From assembly GCF_029351045.1 (NCBI RefSeq), contig NZ_JARKIN010000001.1, positions 555,001 to 619,000 on the forward strand: a stretch of 64,000 nucleotides of DNA, in the 5' to 3' direction. The notes beneath the pieces are model-generated. The model had not been told where the DNA came from. It worked only from the letters and a program-made list of their open reading frames with translations, and made no database searches. Below, one piece after another: positions 29,619 through 38,830 of this stretch. Position 1 is the stretch's first letter, and the number at the start of each line of letters is the position of its first letter. The position numbers and the translations under genes are program-made. The DNA comes from Streptomyces sp. WMMB303 (GTDB lineage: Bacteria > Actinomycetota > Actinomycetes > Streptomycetales > Streptomycetaceae).

Positions 29619-31166
29619 ATGGCCTCCTACCTCCATGCGGACCGCTCGGCACCGCGGCCTCCGGACCGCGGCACGCTGGACGCTCTGATCACCCAGGCAC
29701 GCACCCTGCGGGGGCGCCTCGACGCCGTGCGCCGGGGCGCGGACGAAGCGAGCGAGCCGGACCCGGGGGTCGCCGGTGCCGATCCGCGCACGCGGTGGCG
29801 GCGCGCGCTGTGCGAGCTGGCCGTGCACCAGCTCGACGACCTGGGCAGCCAGCTCGACCAGTTACGGGAGGGCATGCCCCCCGAGATGCCCCGGGCGTGG
29901 CCGACCGCCGACCAGCCGCCCGCGGAGGTGGCGGACATCCCGGGCACCGCCTACCCCGCGTCCCGGCCCCCCGAAGAGCCCGCGCCCTCCCGGCGCGACC
30001 GGGTGGGCAGCGCCGAGTGGAACCTGCTGACCGACGAGGTGTCCTGGTCACCGGAGCTGTACGGGATCTTCGGCAGGACCGACCGGGACGGCCCGCTCTC
30101 GCTGGACGAACTGCCCTCCTGGGTGGTCCCCGAGGACCAGCCCGCGCTCGCCACCGCATTCACCGACTGCCTGGTGGACGGCAGGGCCATCGACCAGGAG
30201 TTCCGGCTGGTACGGCCCGACGGCTCGGTGGGCACGGTCCACATGGTCGGCGAGCCGGTGCTGGACGGCGACGGGAGCACCGCCGCCATGTGGGCGGTGG
30301 TGCGGGACGTCAGCGCACTGCGCCGCAGCGAGCACACCGTGCGGGAGAGCCGGGACTCACTCCAGCGCGAGCGGCACCTCGCCCGGACCGAGCACCGGCT
30401 GGCCGTCGAACTCCAGGAGGCCGTGCTCCCTCCCTGGCGCGGCTCGCTGCGGTTCCCGCAGGGCGACGAACGGACCACCGGCGCACTCGATCTGGCGGCG
30501 CACTATCTGCCCTCCGCGTCCAGCTCGCTGATCGGCGGCGACTGGTACGACGCGATGGAACTGCCCGGCGGTGCGACGCTGCTGACGGCGGGTGACCTGA
30601 CGGGGCACGGTGTCACCGCGACCTCGGGCATGGCCATGCTGCTGGGCGCCGTACGCGGAATGGCGCTGGCCGACGTCGGGCCGGGGGCGCTGATAGGGCA
30701 TCTGAACCAGCTCCTGGACTCGACCGCCCAGCCGTCCCTGGGCAGCGCCCTGTGCTGCCGGTACGAACCGCGCGCCCGCACCCTCACCTGGGCGCAGGCC
30801 GGCCACCCGGCGCCGCTGCTCTTCCGCGGCGGCTCGGGCAGCGTGCTGCCGCGCCCGGAGGGCGTGCTGCTGGGCGTCACCTCGGGCGCCGCCTATGGAC
30901 AGCGCACCGTGCAGCTGCAGCCCGGCGACCTGCTGGTGCTGCACACCGACGGGCTGGCGCCCGACGACACGCTCCGGCCCTCCGGCCCCGGCCACGGATC
31001 CCGGTCGGCCGCTCTGCACGCGGGCAGCGCCCGCCTCCTGGCCCTCGCCGACCGGTTCACCGCGGCCGGCTCCGCACAGGAGTGCGTCCGGGCCGTCGCC
31101 GAAGCGTTCGCCGACCGGGAGCGCGAGGACGACGCGTGCGTGCTGGTGGCCCGTGTGACGTCCTGA
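29619..31166 (+). CDS. PAS domain - SpoIIE-type PP2C serine phosphatase
   Basis: A 515-aa signalling protein. A helical N-terminus (1-120) is followed by a PAS domain (about 125-230; WNLLTDEVSWSPELYGIFGR through DGSVGTVHMVGEPV), a short coiled linker and a SpoIIE/RsbU-type PP2C domain (about 260-510; LIGGDWYDAMELPGG, AGDLTGHGVTATSGMA with metal aspartate, AQAGHPAPLLF, LLVLHTDGL and the final DDACVLVARV). Such phosphatases dephosphorylate anti-anti-sigma factors, releasing sigma factors upon stress. Leucine 82 is encoded by TTA (29862-29864), so translation should need the bldA tRNA. The ATG at 29619 has CGGAG 6 bp upstream. No anti-sigma or antagonist gene is adjacent. Confidence 0.93.
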   Translation: MASYLHADRSAPRPPDRGTLDALITQARTLRGRLDAVRRGADEASEPDPGVAGADPRTRWRRALCELAVHQLDDLGSQLDQLREGMPPEMPRAWPTADQPPAEVADIPGTAYPASRPPEEPAPSRRDRVGSAEWNLLTDEVSWSPELYGIFGRTDRDGPLSLDELPSWVVPEDQPALATAFTDCLVDGRAIDQEFRLVRPDGSVGTVHMVGEPVLDGDGSTAAMWAVVRDVSALRRSEHTVRESRDSLQRERHLARTEHRLAVELQEAVLPPWRGSLRFPQGDERTTGALDLAAHYLPSASSSLIGGDWYDAMELPGGATLLTAGDLTGHGVTATSGMAMLLGAVRGMALADVGPGALIGHLNQLLDSTAQPSLGSALCCRYEPRARTLTWAQAGHPAPLLFRGGSGSVLPRPEGVLLGVTSGAAYGQRTVQLQPGDLLVLHTDGLAPDDTLRPSGPGHGSRSAALHAGSARLLALADRFTAAGSAQECVRAVAEAFADREREDDACVLVARVTS

Positions 31167-31324
31167 CGGCGGCGGCCCCGGGATGGCGGCCGCCCGGGAG
31201 CGACCGCCGCGGTCCGCAGGGCCGGCCCCCGGAGGGTCCGGCACCCCCCGGCCGGTGACCGCGGAGTGCCGGTGCTCCGGACCGGTGCCGGCGAGCTGCC
31301 ACCGAGGACGGCCCGGCCTCCCTC

Positions 31325-32881
31325 TCACACCGTCTCGGCCCCCTTCACTCCGCGTACTCTGCGGATGTCGCCGGGGGCCCGCCGCAGCTCCCCCGCGTCC
31401 TTGAGGCTCCTGCCGGTCCGCGACGGCTTCGGCGCCCGGGGAAGCGCCTCCTCGATCTCCGCGCGCAGCTCCCCGACCATGCTGTGACCGGCGTACTGCC
31501 CCGTGAGCCGGTACATCTCGCGCAGCCGGTCCCAGGTGCGGTGCGAGGAGTTCTCACTGATGGACAGCAGGGCCAGGCGGGCGTAGCGGTCCGCCTGTTC
31601 CGGGTCGTCGGAGATGTAGCAGGCCGAGGCCACCGAGAGGTAGTCGAAGATCTGGGAGCGCCGACGTCCCTCCTCGCGGAGCGCCAGTGCCCGCTTGGCG
31701 TGGTGTTCGGCGGTCCTGGCGGCGGCGGGTTCGTGGTCGGCGAGGGTGCGGAAGGCCAGCGCCTCCATGCCGTACAGGTCGGCCTCGTCGAACATCTGCA
31801 TCCAGCCGGGCGGTGCGACGTCGCCCCTGTCCGAGGCGAACAGCTCTTCGGCCTGCCCCAGGGTGCGCCGCATCTCCCGCCCTCGGCCCATGGATGCCTG
31901 CGCCCACGCCTCGATCGTGCGGAACATGGCGCGGGTGCGGGGCAGGGCCTCGTCGCCGGCTCCGGAACGGGCCAGCTTCACCAGGTCGAGCGCATCGTCG
32001 GGGCGACCCAGGTGCACCATCTGGCGGGCGGCGCGGGAGAGTGCTTCTCCGGCCCGCGGCCGGTCGCCGCCCTCCCGCGCCGCGTGCGCGGCGATGACGA
32101 AGTACTTCTGGGCTGTGGGCTCCAGGCCGACGTCGTGCGACATCCAGCCGGCGAGCACCGCGAGGTTGGCGGCGACGCCCCACAGCCGTTGCTGCAGCTG
32201 CTGCGGGTGGTGGTAGGAGAGCATCCCGCCCACCTCGTTGAGCTGGCCCACCACGGCCTTGCGCTGGAGTCCGCCGCCGCGTTCGGCGTCCCAGGCGCGG
32301 AAGACCTCCACGGAGTGCTCCAGCGCCTCGACCTCCTGCCGCCCCACCGGAGCGGCCTCGTAGCGGTCGTGGGTCGAGTGGCCGGCGGGGGCCGCGTGGG
32401 CCACCCCTCCGGTGCCCTGTGCGCGGGACGTCACCGGGTCGCTGCCGAGCCAGTTGTGCATGGCACTGCTGAGTGCCGATCCTGCGGCGAGCGCGGCGCC
32501 CGCGCCCACCATGCCGCGTCGGTTGAGCATGAGGTCCATTCCCGTGAATTCGGTGAGGACCGCGGCGACCTGGCCGGACGGCAGGGGCAGCCCGTCGACG
32601 GGCTCCGCCTGCGCTGTCTGCCCCGGCCCGGTGAACCCGAGGTCCTCGATGGTCACGACACGGCCGAGTCGCTCGGTGAACAGGGACGCCAGCACCTTGG
32701 GCACCGGATCACGCGGAGTCTCCCCGGTGTCGATCCAGCGCCGCACCCGGGAGGTGTCCGTCGCCAACTGCGCGTACCCCATCGCTGCCGCCTGCCGGTT
32801 GACCAGCCGGGCGAGCTCGCCCTTCGACCATCCGGCAAGTGCGAAGAGGTCCGCGAGGCGCGCATTGGGTCCCTTTGTCAC
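31325..32881 (-). CDS. Helix-turn-helix regulator with TPR-like C-terminal region
   Basis: About 518 aa. The first about 80 residues (ARLADLFALAGWSKGELARL, DTSRVRRWIDTGETP, VVTIEDLGF) look like a lambda-repressor/XRE-type DNA-binding domain. Next is a short RRGMVGAGAALAAGSAL segment seen in several Streptomyces regulators, then an all-helical TPR-like region from about 190 onward (QKYFVIAAHAAREGGDRPRA, ADLYGMEALAFRTLADHEPA, YISDDPEQADRYARLALLSI). The class resembles streptomycete developmental or antibiotic regulators such as NsdA, but I cannot name an orthologue. The start is a GTG at 32881 with a GGGGG upstream; ATG 32953 is the alternative. Confidence 0.75.
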   Translation of the reverse strand: MTKGPNARLADLFALAGWSKGELARLVNRQAAAMGYAQLATDTSRVRRWIDTGETPRDPVPKVLASLFTERLGRVVTIEDLGFTGPGQTAQAEPVDGLPLPSGQVAAVLTEFTGMDLMLNRRGMVGAGAALAAGSALSSAMHNWLGSDPVTSRAQGTGGVAHAAPAGHSTHDRYEAAPVGRQEVEALEHSVEVFRAWDAERGGGLQRKAVVGQLNEVGGMLSYHHPQQLQQRLWGVAANLAVLAGWMSHDVGLEPTAQKYFVIAAHAAREGGDRPRAGEALSRAARQMVHLGRPDDALDLVKLARSGAGDEALPRTRAMFRTIEAWAQASMGRGREMRRTLGQAEELFASDRGDVAPPGWMQMFDEADLYGMEALAFRTLADHEPAAARTAEHHAKRALALREEGRRRSQIFDYLSVASACYISDDPEQADRYARLALLSISENSSHRTWDRLREMYRLTGQYAGHSMVGELRAEIEEALPRAPKPSRTGRSLKDAGELRRAPGDIRRVRGVKGAETV

Positions 32882-33128
32882 GTCAAGCCCCCAGGTTCTC
32901 GGCTGAGTTGACAGTAGCTCCCGTACGCACGAGTACGCCGGGCCCGAGAACATTCGCCAGGGTTCGCCAGGGTCCGCCAGATGGTGTGCCACCCGCGCCC
33001 GGGTGTCGTGTAGGAACGCGCCACCCCGGTCATCCGCCCGGCCCGCATTCCCCAGGGTGCTCAGGTCCGGACGGGCAGCCGGGGAGGCGCGGAAACCCCG
33101 TCGGCACACGAAGGGATCTCGCGCGCCC

Positions 33129-34331
33129 ATGTATTCAGCATCATCCCCCGTGTCCGTGCAGCGTCGGCCGCGTGCGGCCCCGGTGCCCCCGCCCCGCGGA
33201 AGGGGACCGGCGGTGCTGGCCCCCGATCCGGCACGCGATCCCGCGCGGGCGCCGGGCCCGGTCGTCCCGCACCCCGGCGCCCGCATGGATCTCCGCGCGC
33301 CCAGCACCGTGTCCCCACCCGTCAGCGGGAGGCTGGACTTGTCCGGCCCGCAAGGCACCCGGCTCCGTGCCGCCATCTCCTCGATCCACCGGATCTGCCC
33401 GGAGTTCACCCCTGTCCAACTGCTCCGCAGGCGCGGGCGCTCGGTGCTGTTGGCCGGCACCGCCGGACGGAACACCGTCATCGCCAAGTGCCTGCTGGAC
33501 CACTCCTCCGCTTGGGCCGAGCGCTTCCGGCACGAAATAGCGGCCTACCGTGCCTTCGTACGGCACCGTCCGCCGGTACGGACTCCGCGGCTGATCGCCG
33601 CCGACCCGGACGCCTGCACACTGGTGATCGAGCGGGTTCCGGGGCGGGTGGCGGCGGCTCAGCGACACCCGGTCGAGGCCCCGCCCCGGGCGGATCTGCG
33701 GGCGGTGATCGGCTGCTTCCGCCGGCTCAACGAGTGGGAGCCGCCACCATCGGCGTTCGAGCGCCCGCTCGACTACCCGGCGCGGCTGACCCGCTTCCAC
33801 GAACAGGGCCTGCTGACCGACCGCGATCTGGGCGATCTGCAGAAGCTGCTGCACGGACTGGTGCAGTACCGCGGTCCGGGCGGCCGACGCGGGGTGCCCT
33901 GGCAGTTCTGCCACGGGGACGCCCTGCTGACCAACGTCATGCTGGGCCCGGCCGGCCCCTCGCTGGTCGACTGGGAGCACGCGGGCTGGTATCTGCCCGG
34001 CTACGACCTGGCCTCCCTGTGGGCGGCGCTGGGGGACGCGCCGCTGGCGCGCCGTCAGATCAGCCAGCTCGCCCAGGCAGCCGGTCCGGCGGCACGGGAC
34101 GCCTTCCTGGTGAATCTGATGCTCATCCTCACCCGGGAGATCCGCACCTACGAGGCGGCCGTGCAGCGCACCATGCGGGCTCCCTCGCCGCAGGTCGCGG
34201 CGGAGGCTGCCGCGGCGGTCCGGGCGGGCGGCATTCCGACGGGCGAGGAACAGCGGCTGTTGCTGCGCAGGCTGCACGACGACTGCGCCACGGCGCGGCG
34301 GGCCGTGCGCGCGGCGGTCGGCACCCGCTGA
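33129..34331 (+). CDS. Aminoglycoside phosphotransferase-like (APH family) kinase
   Basis: A 400-aa protein. The first about 70 residues are Pro/Arg/Ala-rich and probably disordered. The kinase-like domain follows: [20 protein letters not shown] (the nucleotide loop and lysine), [11 protein letters not shown], the catalytic [12 protein letters not shown] and [17 protein letters not shown], the HGDxxxxN and D-W-E brackets of APH/choline-kinase folds. The substrate is unknown; many actinomycete members phosphorylate small molecules unrelated to antibiotics. The ATG at 33129 follows AAGGGA. It is divergent from the TPR regulator (247 bp apart). Confidence 0.85.
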   Translation: MYSASSPVSVQRRPRAAPVPPPRGRGPAVLAPDPARDPARAPGPVVPHPGARMDLRAPSTVSPPVSGRLDLSGPQGTRLRAAISSIHRICPEFTPVQLLRRRGRSVLLAGTAGRNTVIAKCLLDHSSAWAERFRHEIAAYRAFVRHRPPVRTPRLIAADPDACTLVIERVPGRVAAAQRHPVEAPPRADLRAVIGCFRRLNEWEPPPSAFERPLDYPARLTRFHEQGLLTDRDLGDLQKLLHGLVQYRGPGGRRGVPWQFCHGDALLTNVMLGPAGPSLVDWEHAGWYLPGYDLASLWAALGDAPLARRQISQLAQAAGPAARDAFLVNLMLILTREIRTYEAAVQRTMRAPSPQVAAEAAAAVRAGGIPTGEEQRLLLRRLHDDCATARRAVRAAVGTR

Positions 34332-34594
34332 ACCGGCGGCCGAGGGGGCCGTTCGGGTCATCCGGCCGGAGCGGCGCCGGGACGCGGGGGCGCCCCGGGG
34401 CTTCACCGGTCTGCACCGGTGACACCCCGGGCGCGGACGCCCAGCCGGGCCCGGAACGACGGGCGAGGACGGGTTCGGTGGTGTGGCGTCGAACTGACAG
34501 CCGCGCGGAATGATTGACGGATCGTCGGCCAATGGGTACGTCTGAGGACTGCTCGCGTCCGTGACCTCACGGCGCACAGTCCGAGGAGGCGGCA

Positions 34595-36631
34595 TTGCCA
34601 CGATCCTTCCGTGACCCAGACAGCGCACCCGCCGACGACAGCAGTGCCGGACGCGGTCGCCGCGGCGAAAGACGCACCGGCCGCCGCGGCTCCCGCTCCG
34701 CGGTCGTCGCCGCGGCGGCGGCCGCGCTGGTCGTCCCGCTGTTGACGGCGGGCAGCCCGGCGACGGCTGACCAGCCCGACGGCGGAACGCTCCAGCAGCA
34801 GTTCGCCGCTGCCGCGGACCGCTACCACGTGCCCGAGAAGGTCCTGCTCGGCGTCTCGTACCTGCAGTCGCGCTGGAATGCGCACCAGGGGGCACCCAGT
34901 GTCTCCGGCGGGTACGGGCCGATGCATCTCACCGACGCGCGCACGGCCCTGGCCTCCTCCCGCACGCAGGGCCGCACCTCCGGCGAGGACGCCCGCGGTG
35001 ACAGCGCCCGCCCGCTCCGCTCCACCGCGCTGCCCGCTCGTCCGCAGCCGACGGGAAAGCTCCCGGCGCGGCTGCGGACGCTGGCGCGTGCCGCCGAGCT
35101 GACCGGGCTCGACGCGGCCCGGCTGCGCTCCTCCACGGAAGCCAATCTGCGCGGCGGCGCCGCCCTTCTCGCGGACGCGCAGCGACGGCTCGGCCACCCG
35201 CTGAGCGCCGATCCGGAGGACTGGTACGAGGCCGTGGCCGCCTATCCGGGCGGCGGGCGTGGCGAGCCGAGCGCCACGGCGTTCGCCGACGACGTGTTCG
35301 ACGTGCTGCGCACGGGTGAGAGCCGGACCACCGACACCGGCGCCGCCGTCACCCTCCGGGCCACACCCGAGCTGCGCTCCCCGCAGGCGTCCGACCGGGC
35401 ACGCCGTCCCCGGGGCAGGGTGGAGTGCCCGCGGAGCGTGGACTGCGAGTGGTATCCGGCGGCGTACGAGAAGTGGACGGACGACTCCGGCACCGAGGAC
35501 TACGGCAACCACGACAAGGCGCGGCGCCCCGGGTCGCAGAAGATCGACTACATCGTCGTCCACGACACCGAGGGGACGTACGAAACGACACTGGGCCTGG
35601 TGACCAACCCGAAGTACGTCTCGTGGAACTACACGCTCAGGTCGTCCGACGGGCACGTGGCGCAGCATGTGCGGGCCAAGGACGCCGCCTGGCACGCGGG
35701 CAACTGGTACGTGAACTCCAAGTCCGTCGGCCTGGAGCACGAGGGATTCCTGACCGACCCGGACGCCTGGTACACCGAGGCGATGTACCGCAGTTCGGCG
35801 CGCCTGGTGAAGTACCTCGCCAGGCGGTACGACATCCCGCTGGACCGCCAGCACATCCTCGGCCACGACAACGTGCCCGGTCCGACCGCCTCCAGCGTCC
35901 CCGGCATGCACACCGATCCCGGTCCCTACTGGGACTGGCAGCACTACTTCACGCTGATGGGCAAGCCCTTCACGCCCAAGGCCGGCCCGCGGTCGGGCGT
36001 GGTGACGATCCGGCCCGACTACGACGAGCACAAGCCGCTCTACACCGGCTGCGAGGGCGCGGCCAAGCCCTGCCCCGAGCACGGTTCGTCCGCGGTCCGG
36101 CTGCACCAGGCGCCGGACACGTCCTCGCCGCTGGTCGAGGACGTCGGGCTGCGGCCCGACGGCTCACCGTCGACCACCGGGGTCAACGACACCGGCGCCC
36201 GTGCCACCACAGGCCAGCAGTACGCGGTCGCCGGCCGGAAGGGCGACTGGACGGCCGTCTGGTATCTCGGCCAGAAGGCGTGGTTCCACGATCCCGCCGG
36301 CCGGCGCACCGCCGTACCCGGCCGGGGCACGGTGCTCACGCCCCGCGAAGGGCGTACGGAGATCCCGGTGTACGGCCGGGCCTACCCCGAGGCGGACGCC
36401 TTCCCTCAGGACGTACCGGTGCAGGCCCTCTCACCGCTGCCGTACAAGATCGCCGCGGGGCAGCGCTACGTCGCGGGGCTGAAGACTGCGGGCGAGTATC
36501 TGTACGCCGTCACCTATGACCCGGACGCGGAGAACTTCCAGGTGGTCCGGGGCAAGCAGCGGTACTACCAGATCCAGCTCGGCCACCGCGTCGCGTTCGT
36601 GAAGGCGGCGGACGTACGCGTGGTCCGCTGA
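34595..36631 (+). CDS. Secreted N-acetylmuramoyl-L-alanine amidase (Amidase_2 family)
   Basis: A 678-aa protein starting at TTG 34595, with GAGGAGG 5-6 bp upstream. A long n-region with RRTGRRGSRS precedes a hydrophobic stretch and ATA cleavage (about residue 52), so it is exported; the twin arginines leave Tat export possible. An N-terminal helical segment (EKVLLGVSYLQSRWN) resembles a lytic-transglycosylase-like helper region. The amidase domain (about 320-465) has IDYIVVHDTEGTY, AAWHAGNWYVNSKSVGLEHE and GMHTDPGPYWDW, with the zinc histidines. Two or more SH3-like repeats follow. It cleaves the glycan-peptide bond of peptidoglycan. TTGACG (34514) with TACGTC 17 bp later is a weak promoter candidate. 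Confidence 0.93.
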   Translation: MPRSFRDPDSAPADDSSAGRGRRGERRTGRRGSRSAVVAAAAAALVVPLLTAGSPATADQPDGGTLQQQFAAAADRYHVPEKVLLGVSYLQSRWNAHQGAPSVSGGYGPMHLTDARTALASSRTQGRTSGEDARGDSARPLRSTALPARPQPTGKLPARLRTLARAAELTGLDAARLRSSTEANLRGGAALLADAQRRLGHPLSADPEDWYEAVAAYPGGGRGEPSATAFADDVFDVLRTGESRTTDTGAAVTLRATPELRSPQASDRARRPRGRVECPRSVDCEWYPAAYEKWTDDSGTEDYGNHDKARRPGSQKIDYIVVHDTEGTYETTLGLVTNPKYVSWNYTLRSSDGHVAQHVRAKDAAWHAGNWYVNSKSVGLEHEGFLTDPDAWYTEAMYRSSARLVKYLARRYDIPLDRQHILGHDNVPGPTASSVPGMHTDPGPYWDWQHYFTLMGKPFTPKAGPRSGVVTIRPDYDEHKPLYTGCEGAAKPCPEHGSSAVRLHQAPDTSSPLVEDVGLRPDGSPSTTGVNDTGARATTGQQYAVAGRKGDWTAVWYLGQKAWFHDPAGRRTAVPGRGTVLTPREGRTEIPVYGRAYPEADAFPQDVPVQALSPLPYKIAAGQRYVAGLKTAGEYLYAVTYDPDAENFQVVRGKQRYYQIQLGHRVAFVKAADVRVVR

Positions 36632-36640
36632 GCGGACCAC
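36620..36640 (+). terminator. Hairpin spanning the amidase stop codon
   Basis: A perfect 9-bp stem (GTGGTCCGC and GCGGACCAC) has the TGA stop codon as its 3-nt loop. It is the first of two hairpins in tandem. Confidence 0.5.
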
Positions 36641-36651
36641 CCCGGAAGGCA

Positions 36652-36681
36652 GGCACCGTCTCCGGACCCGGAGGCGGTGCC
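36652..36681 (+). terminator. Second hairpin between convergent genes
   Basis: Arms 36652-36663 and 36670-36681 pair over 12 bp with one mismatch. The hairpin lies between the convergent amidase and the hypothetical gene at 36711, so it probably works in both directions. Confidence 0.65.
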
Positions 36682-36710
36682 GTCGGCCGCCGGGCCGGCG
36701 CCCGGGACGG

Positions 36711-37208
36711 CTACTGCTGGAACATCTCGGCGGGCAGCGGCTTGAGGAGCGCGTAGAGGTCGTTGGTGACGGGACGGTCCCAGCTCGCGATGGTGACCAG
36801 CACTCCGTCGCTGCGGTCGAACTGGACGCAGGAGATCCGGTCTTCGGAGAGCTTGACCCGGCGGACGATCAGCAGGTTGTCCTCGTGCATGACCGGGTCG
36901 TCCTCGGTGCTGACGACCTCGATGTGCTCGTCGTTCTCCAGCGCGGCCAGAAGCTGCACCACCTCGAAGGGTGCCTCGTTGTCGGCGACCTCACGCGCCG
37001 GGGAGCCCTCCGGGAGATTCCCGATGATCATCGCCGGGCCGCGGCCGCCGAACAGGTCGTACCGCAGGAAGACGCCCTGGCAGGTGCCGTCCGGGGCGGG
37101 CAGCAGTCCCGCGCCGAGATTCCCCGGCCAGTCGGACGGGTCCATGGCCAGGACATCGAAGTCCGGGCCCGCGGGCACGGCGGCGCTGCGGCGGCGGAGG
37201 AACGACAT
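36711..37208 (-). CDS. Conserved hypothetical actinomycete protein (165 aa)
   Basis: A 165-aa acidic, soluble protein without signal peptide or membrane segment. Features are the N-terminal MSFLRRRSA, GAGLLPAPDGTCQGVFLRYD and the C-terminal LYALLKPLPAEMF. The composition suggests a compact alpha/beta fold. I recognise no family with a known function. The ATG at 37208 begins the conserved part; the longer open frame upstream is low complexity. It is the last gene of a minus-strand run and converges on the amidase. Confidence 0.7.
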   Translation of the reverse strand: MSFLRRRSAAVPAGPDFDVLAMDPSDWPGNLGAGLLPAPDGTCQGVFLRYDLFGGRGPAMIIGNLPEGSPAREVADNEAPFEVVQLLAALENDEHIEVVSTEDDPVMHEDNLLIVRRVKLSEDRISCVQFDRSDGVLVTIASWDRPVTNDLYALLKPLPAEMFQQ

Positions 37209-37627
37209 GCCGCAATAATACGTGTCCCTCGACGGTCGCCCTCGGTCAGTGCCCCGCCACCCGCATGGTGAGGGCATTCCCGGCGGCGGGGCGTCCGCAC
37301 GAGGCGCTGCGCGGGCGGGCAGCAGGTCGGCAGGCACTTCCCGGTGCCGGAGACGGGCAAGGCGGGCGGGGCGGGCAGGGTGCAGGTGGTGGACGAGGGT
37401 CAGGTGCTCACCGTGTGCCCCTGTGCGCTCGCGCTCCGCGGTGCCCTGCCGCAGCGGCGGCCGGACATCCGGTCCGGCGCGGTGCAGCGGTCCGGGCGCG
37501 GGCGGAGGGGGACCGGGGAGCCGCACCCCCGCCGATCGTCGGCCCGGGCGCTCCGCCCGCTGCGCGCATCCGGGCAGCGCCCGCTGCCCTGTGCGGCGGC
37601 GCGGGCAGCGGTCCCGCGGCCGGGGCC
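37209..37627. other. Intergenic region, no gene seen
   Basis: This is 419 bp of very GC-rich sequence between two minus-strand genes. The open frames in it are Arg/Ala/Gly-rich and look like composition artefacts. I see no promoter, hairpin or RNA feature that I would defend. Confidence 0.4.
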
Positions 37628-37846
37628 TCACGTCAGGTCGAACTCGCCCTCGCGCGCCCCGCGGACGAAGGCGCGCCACTCCCCCGGGTCGAAGATGAGC
37701 GCGGGCTTGTCGGGCTGGCGGCCGTGCCGCATCGCCACGAACCCCTCGACGAAGGCGATCTCGACATCGCCGGTGCCCCGGCTGCTCGACTGCCACTGCG
37801 CCCGGCTGAGGTCGAGTTCGGGCTGCCTGATGGTGCTGTCGGCCAC
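37628..37846 (-). CDS. DUF397 small protein
   Basis: A 72-aa protein with the DUF397 pattern: AQWQSSSRGTGDVEIAFVEG, where W, SS and a central EIA..G strand recur in the family, followed by AMRHGR, FDPGEWRAFVRGAREGEFDL at the end. DUF397 genes are usually paired with a helix-turn-helix (AbaA-like) regulator, and act as its antagonist in antibiotic and developmental control. No such regulator lies beside it (38 kb side is a hydrolase, 37 kb side is empty), so it is an orphan. Confidence 0.9.
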   Translation of the reverse strand: MADSTIRQPELDLSRAQWQSSSRGTGDVEIAFVEGFVAMRHGRQPDKPALIFDPGEWRAFVRGAREGEFDLT

Positions 37847-38107
37847 GCTGGTGCTCCTCCCGGTCGTCGTACCGCCGGCGTCACCCTAACCAGCGGCGCG
37901 GTCGCCGGGACAGGGCGCGGCAGCGGGAAATCGGAGGGCGGGCGACTCCTCCCGCGCCGGGGCGGCGGCGGACCCGGCGCGGCGAGACGGCGCCCTGCCC
38001 GCGAAGAGGGCGGTCTGGCCCGGTGGCTCCTGCGGAGGCGCACGCACCCGCGCGCCCCGGAACGGCTGAGCCGCACCGGCTGCCCGGAGGCGGGCGCTTC
38101 GGGCAGC

Positions 38108-38812
38108 TCAGGATTCGGCGAGGAAGTCCAGCACCGCCCTGGTGAACTCCATGGGGCGGGTCTCGTGGACGAGATGACCCGCGCCGTCGATGGTCACGAC
38201 GCGTGCGTCGGGCATCCGGTCTGCCATCAGGTGCAGGTCCTGCTGCGGGAGATGGCTGCCGTTGCCGCCGCCCACCAGCAGGGTGGGGGCCGTGACGGCC
38301 GGGAGCCGGTCCCACCACCGCGGGTCGGGATCGTTGCGCTGCCGCGTCCACTGGACCACGACGTCCCAGTCGAAGAGCGCGGGCTCCTCCGGTGGTTCGG
38401 GCACCTCCCGCGGCGGCCGGACCGGCCGCATGGCGGTGGTCTCCTCCAGGACGAGGCGGTCCACGCGGGCGGGGTGTTCCTGCGCGAACAGGTAGGCGAC
38501 CACAGAGCCGAAGGAGTGTCCGACGAGAATCACCCTGTCGATGCCCAGCACATCCAGGAACCCGCGCAGGTCGCCGACGAAGTCGTCCATCGCGTAGCTG
38601 CCGGGCCGGTCGCTCTCTCCGTGGCCGCGCAGGTCGAGCGCGTGGACCGGATGCTCGCCGGCCAGCCCCGGGACGAGCGGGCCGCGCCAGTCCTCACCGT
38701 CCTCACCGAGGCAGTGCAGCAGCACGACGGGGACACCCTTGCCGCTGCCCCAGGACCGATAGCCGAGCCGGACTCCGTCGGTGTGCACCGTCCGCGTTCC
38801 GTTGTCGCTCAT
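38108..38812 (-). CDS. Alpha/beta-fold hydrolase
   Basis: A 234-aa alpha/beta hydrolase. The oxyanion loop is LLHCLGEDGEDW, the nucleophile elbow is VGHSFGS and the terminal catalytic histidine is in GAGHLVHET. The acid is probably in the LLVGGGNG region. DLRGHGESDRPG is the conserved loop before the elbow. The substrate is unknown (esterase or lactonase likely). The start lies 18 bp after the stop of the amino-acid permease gene on the same strand, so they form a probable two-gene operon. Confidence 0.88.
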   Translation of the reverse strand: MSDNGTRTVHTDGVRLGYRSWGSGKGVPVVLLHCLGEDGEDWRGPLVPGLAGEHPVHALDLRGHGESDRPGSYAMDDFVGDLRGFLDVLGIDRVILVGHSFGSVVAYLFAQEHPARVDRLVLEETTAMRPVRPPREVPEPPEEPALFDWDVVVQWTRQRNDPDPRWWDRLPAVTAPTLLVGGGNGSHLPQQDLHLMADRMPDARVVTIDGAGHLVHETRPMEFTRAVLDFLAES

Positions 38813-38830
38813 ACGGGGGACCGTACTCCG

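Noticed and set aside
34595..35300. Lytic transglycosylase domain at the amidase N-terminus
   Set aside because: EKVLLGVSYLQSRWN resembles the family, but no complete catalytic motif is visible, so I did not call a second enzyme.
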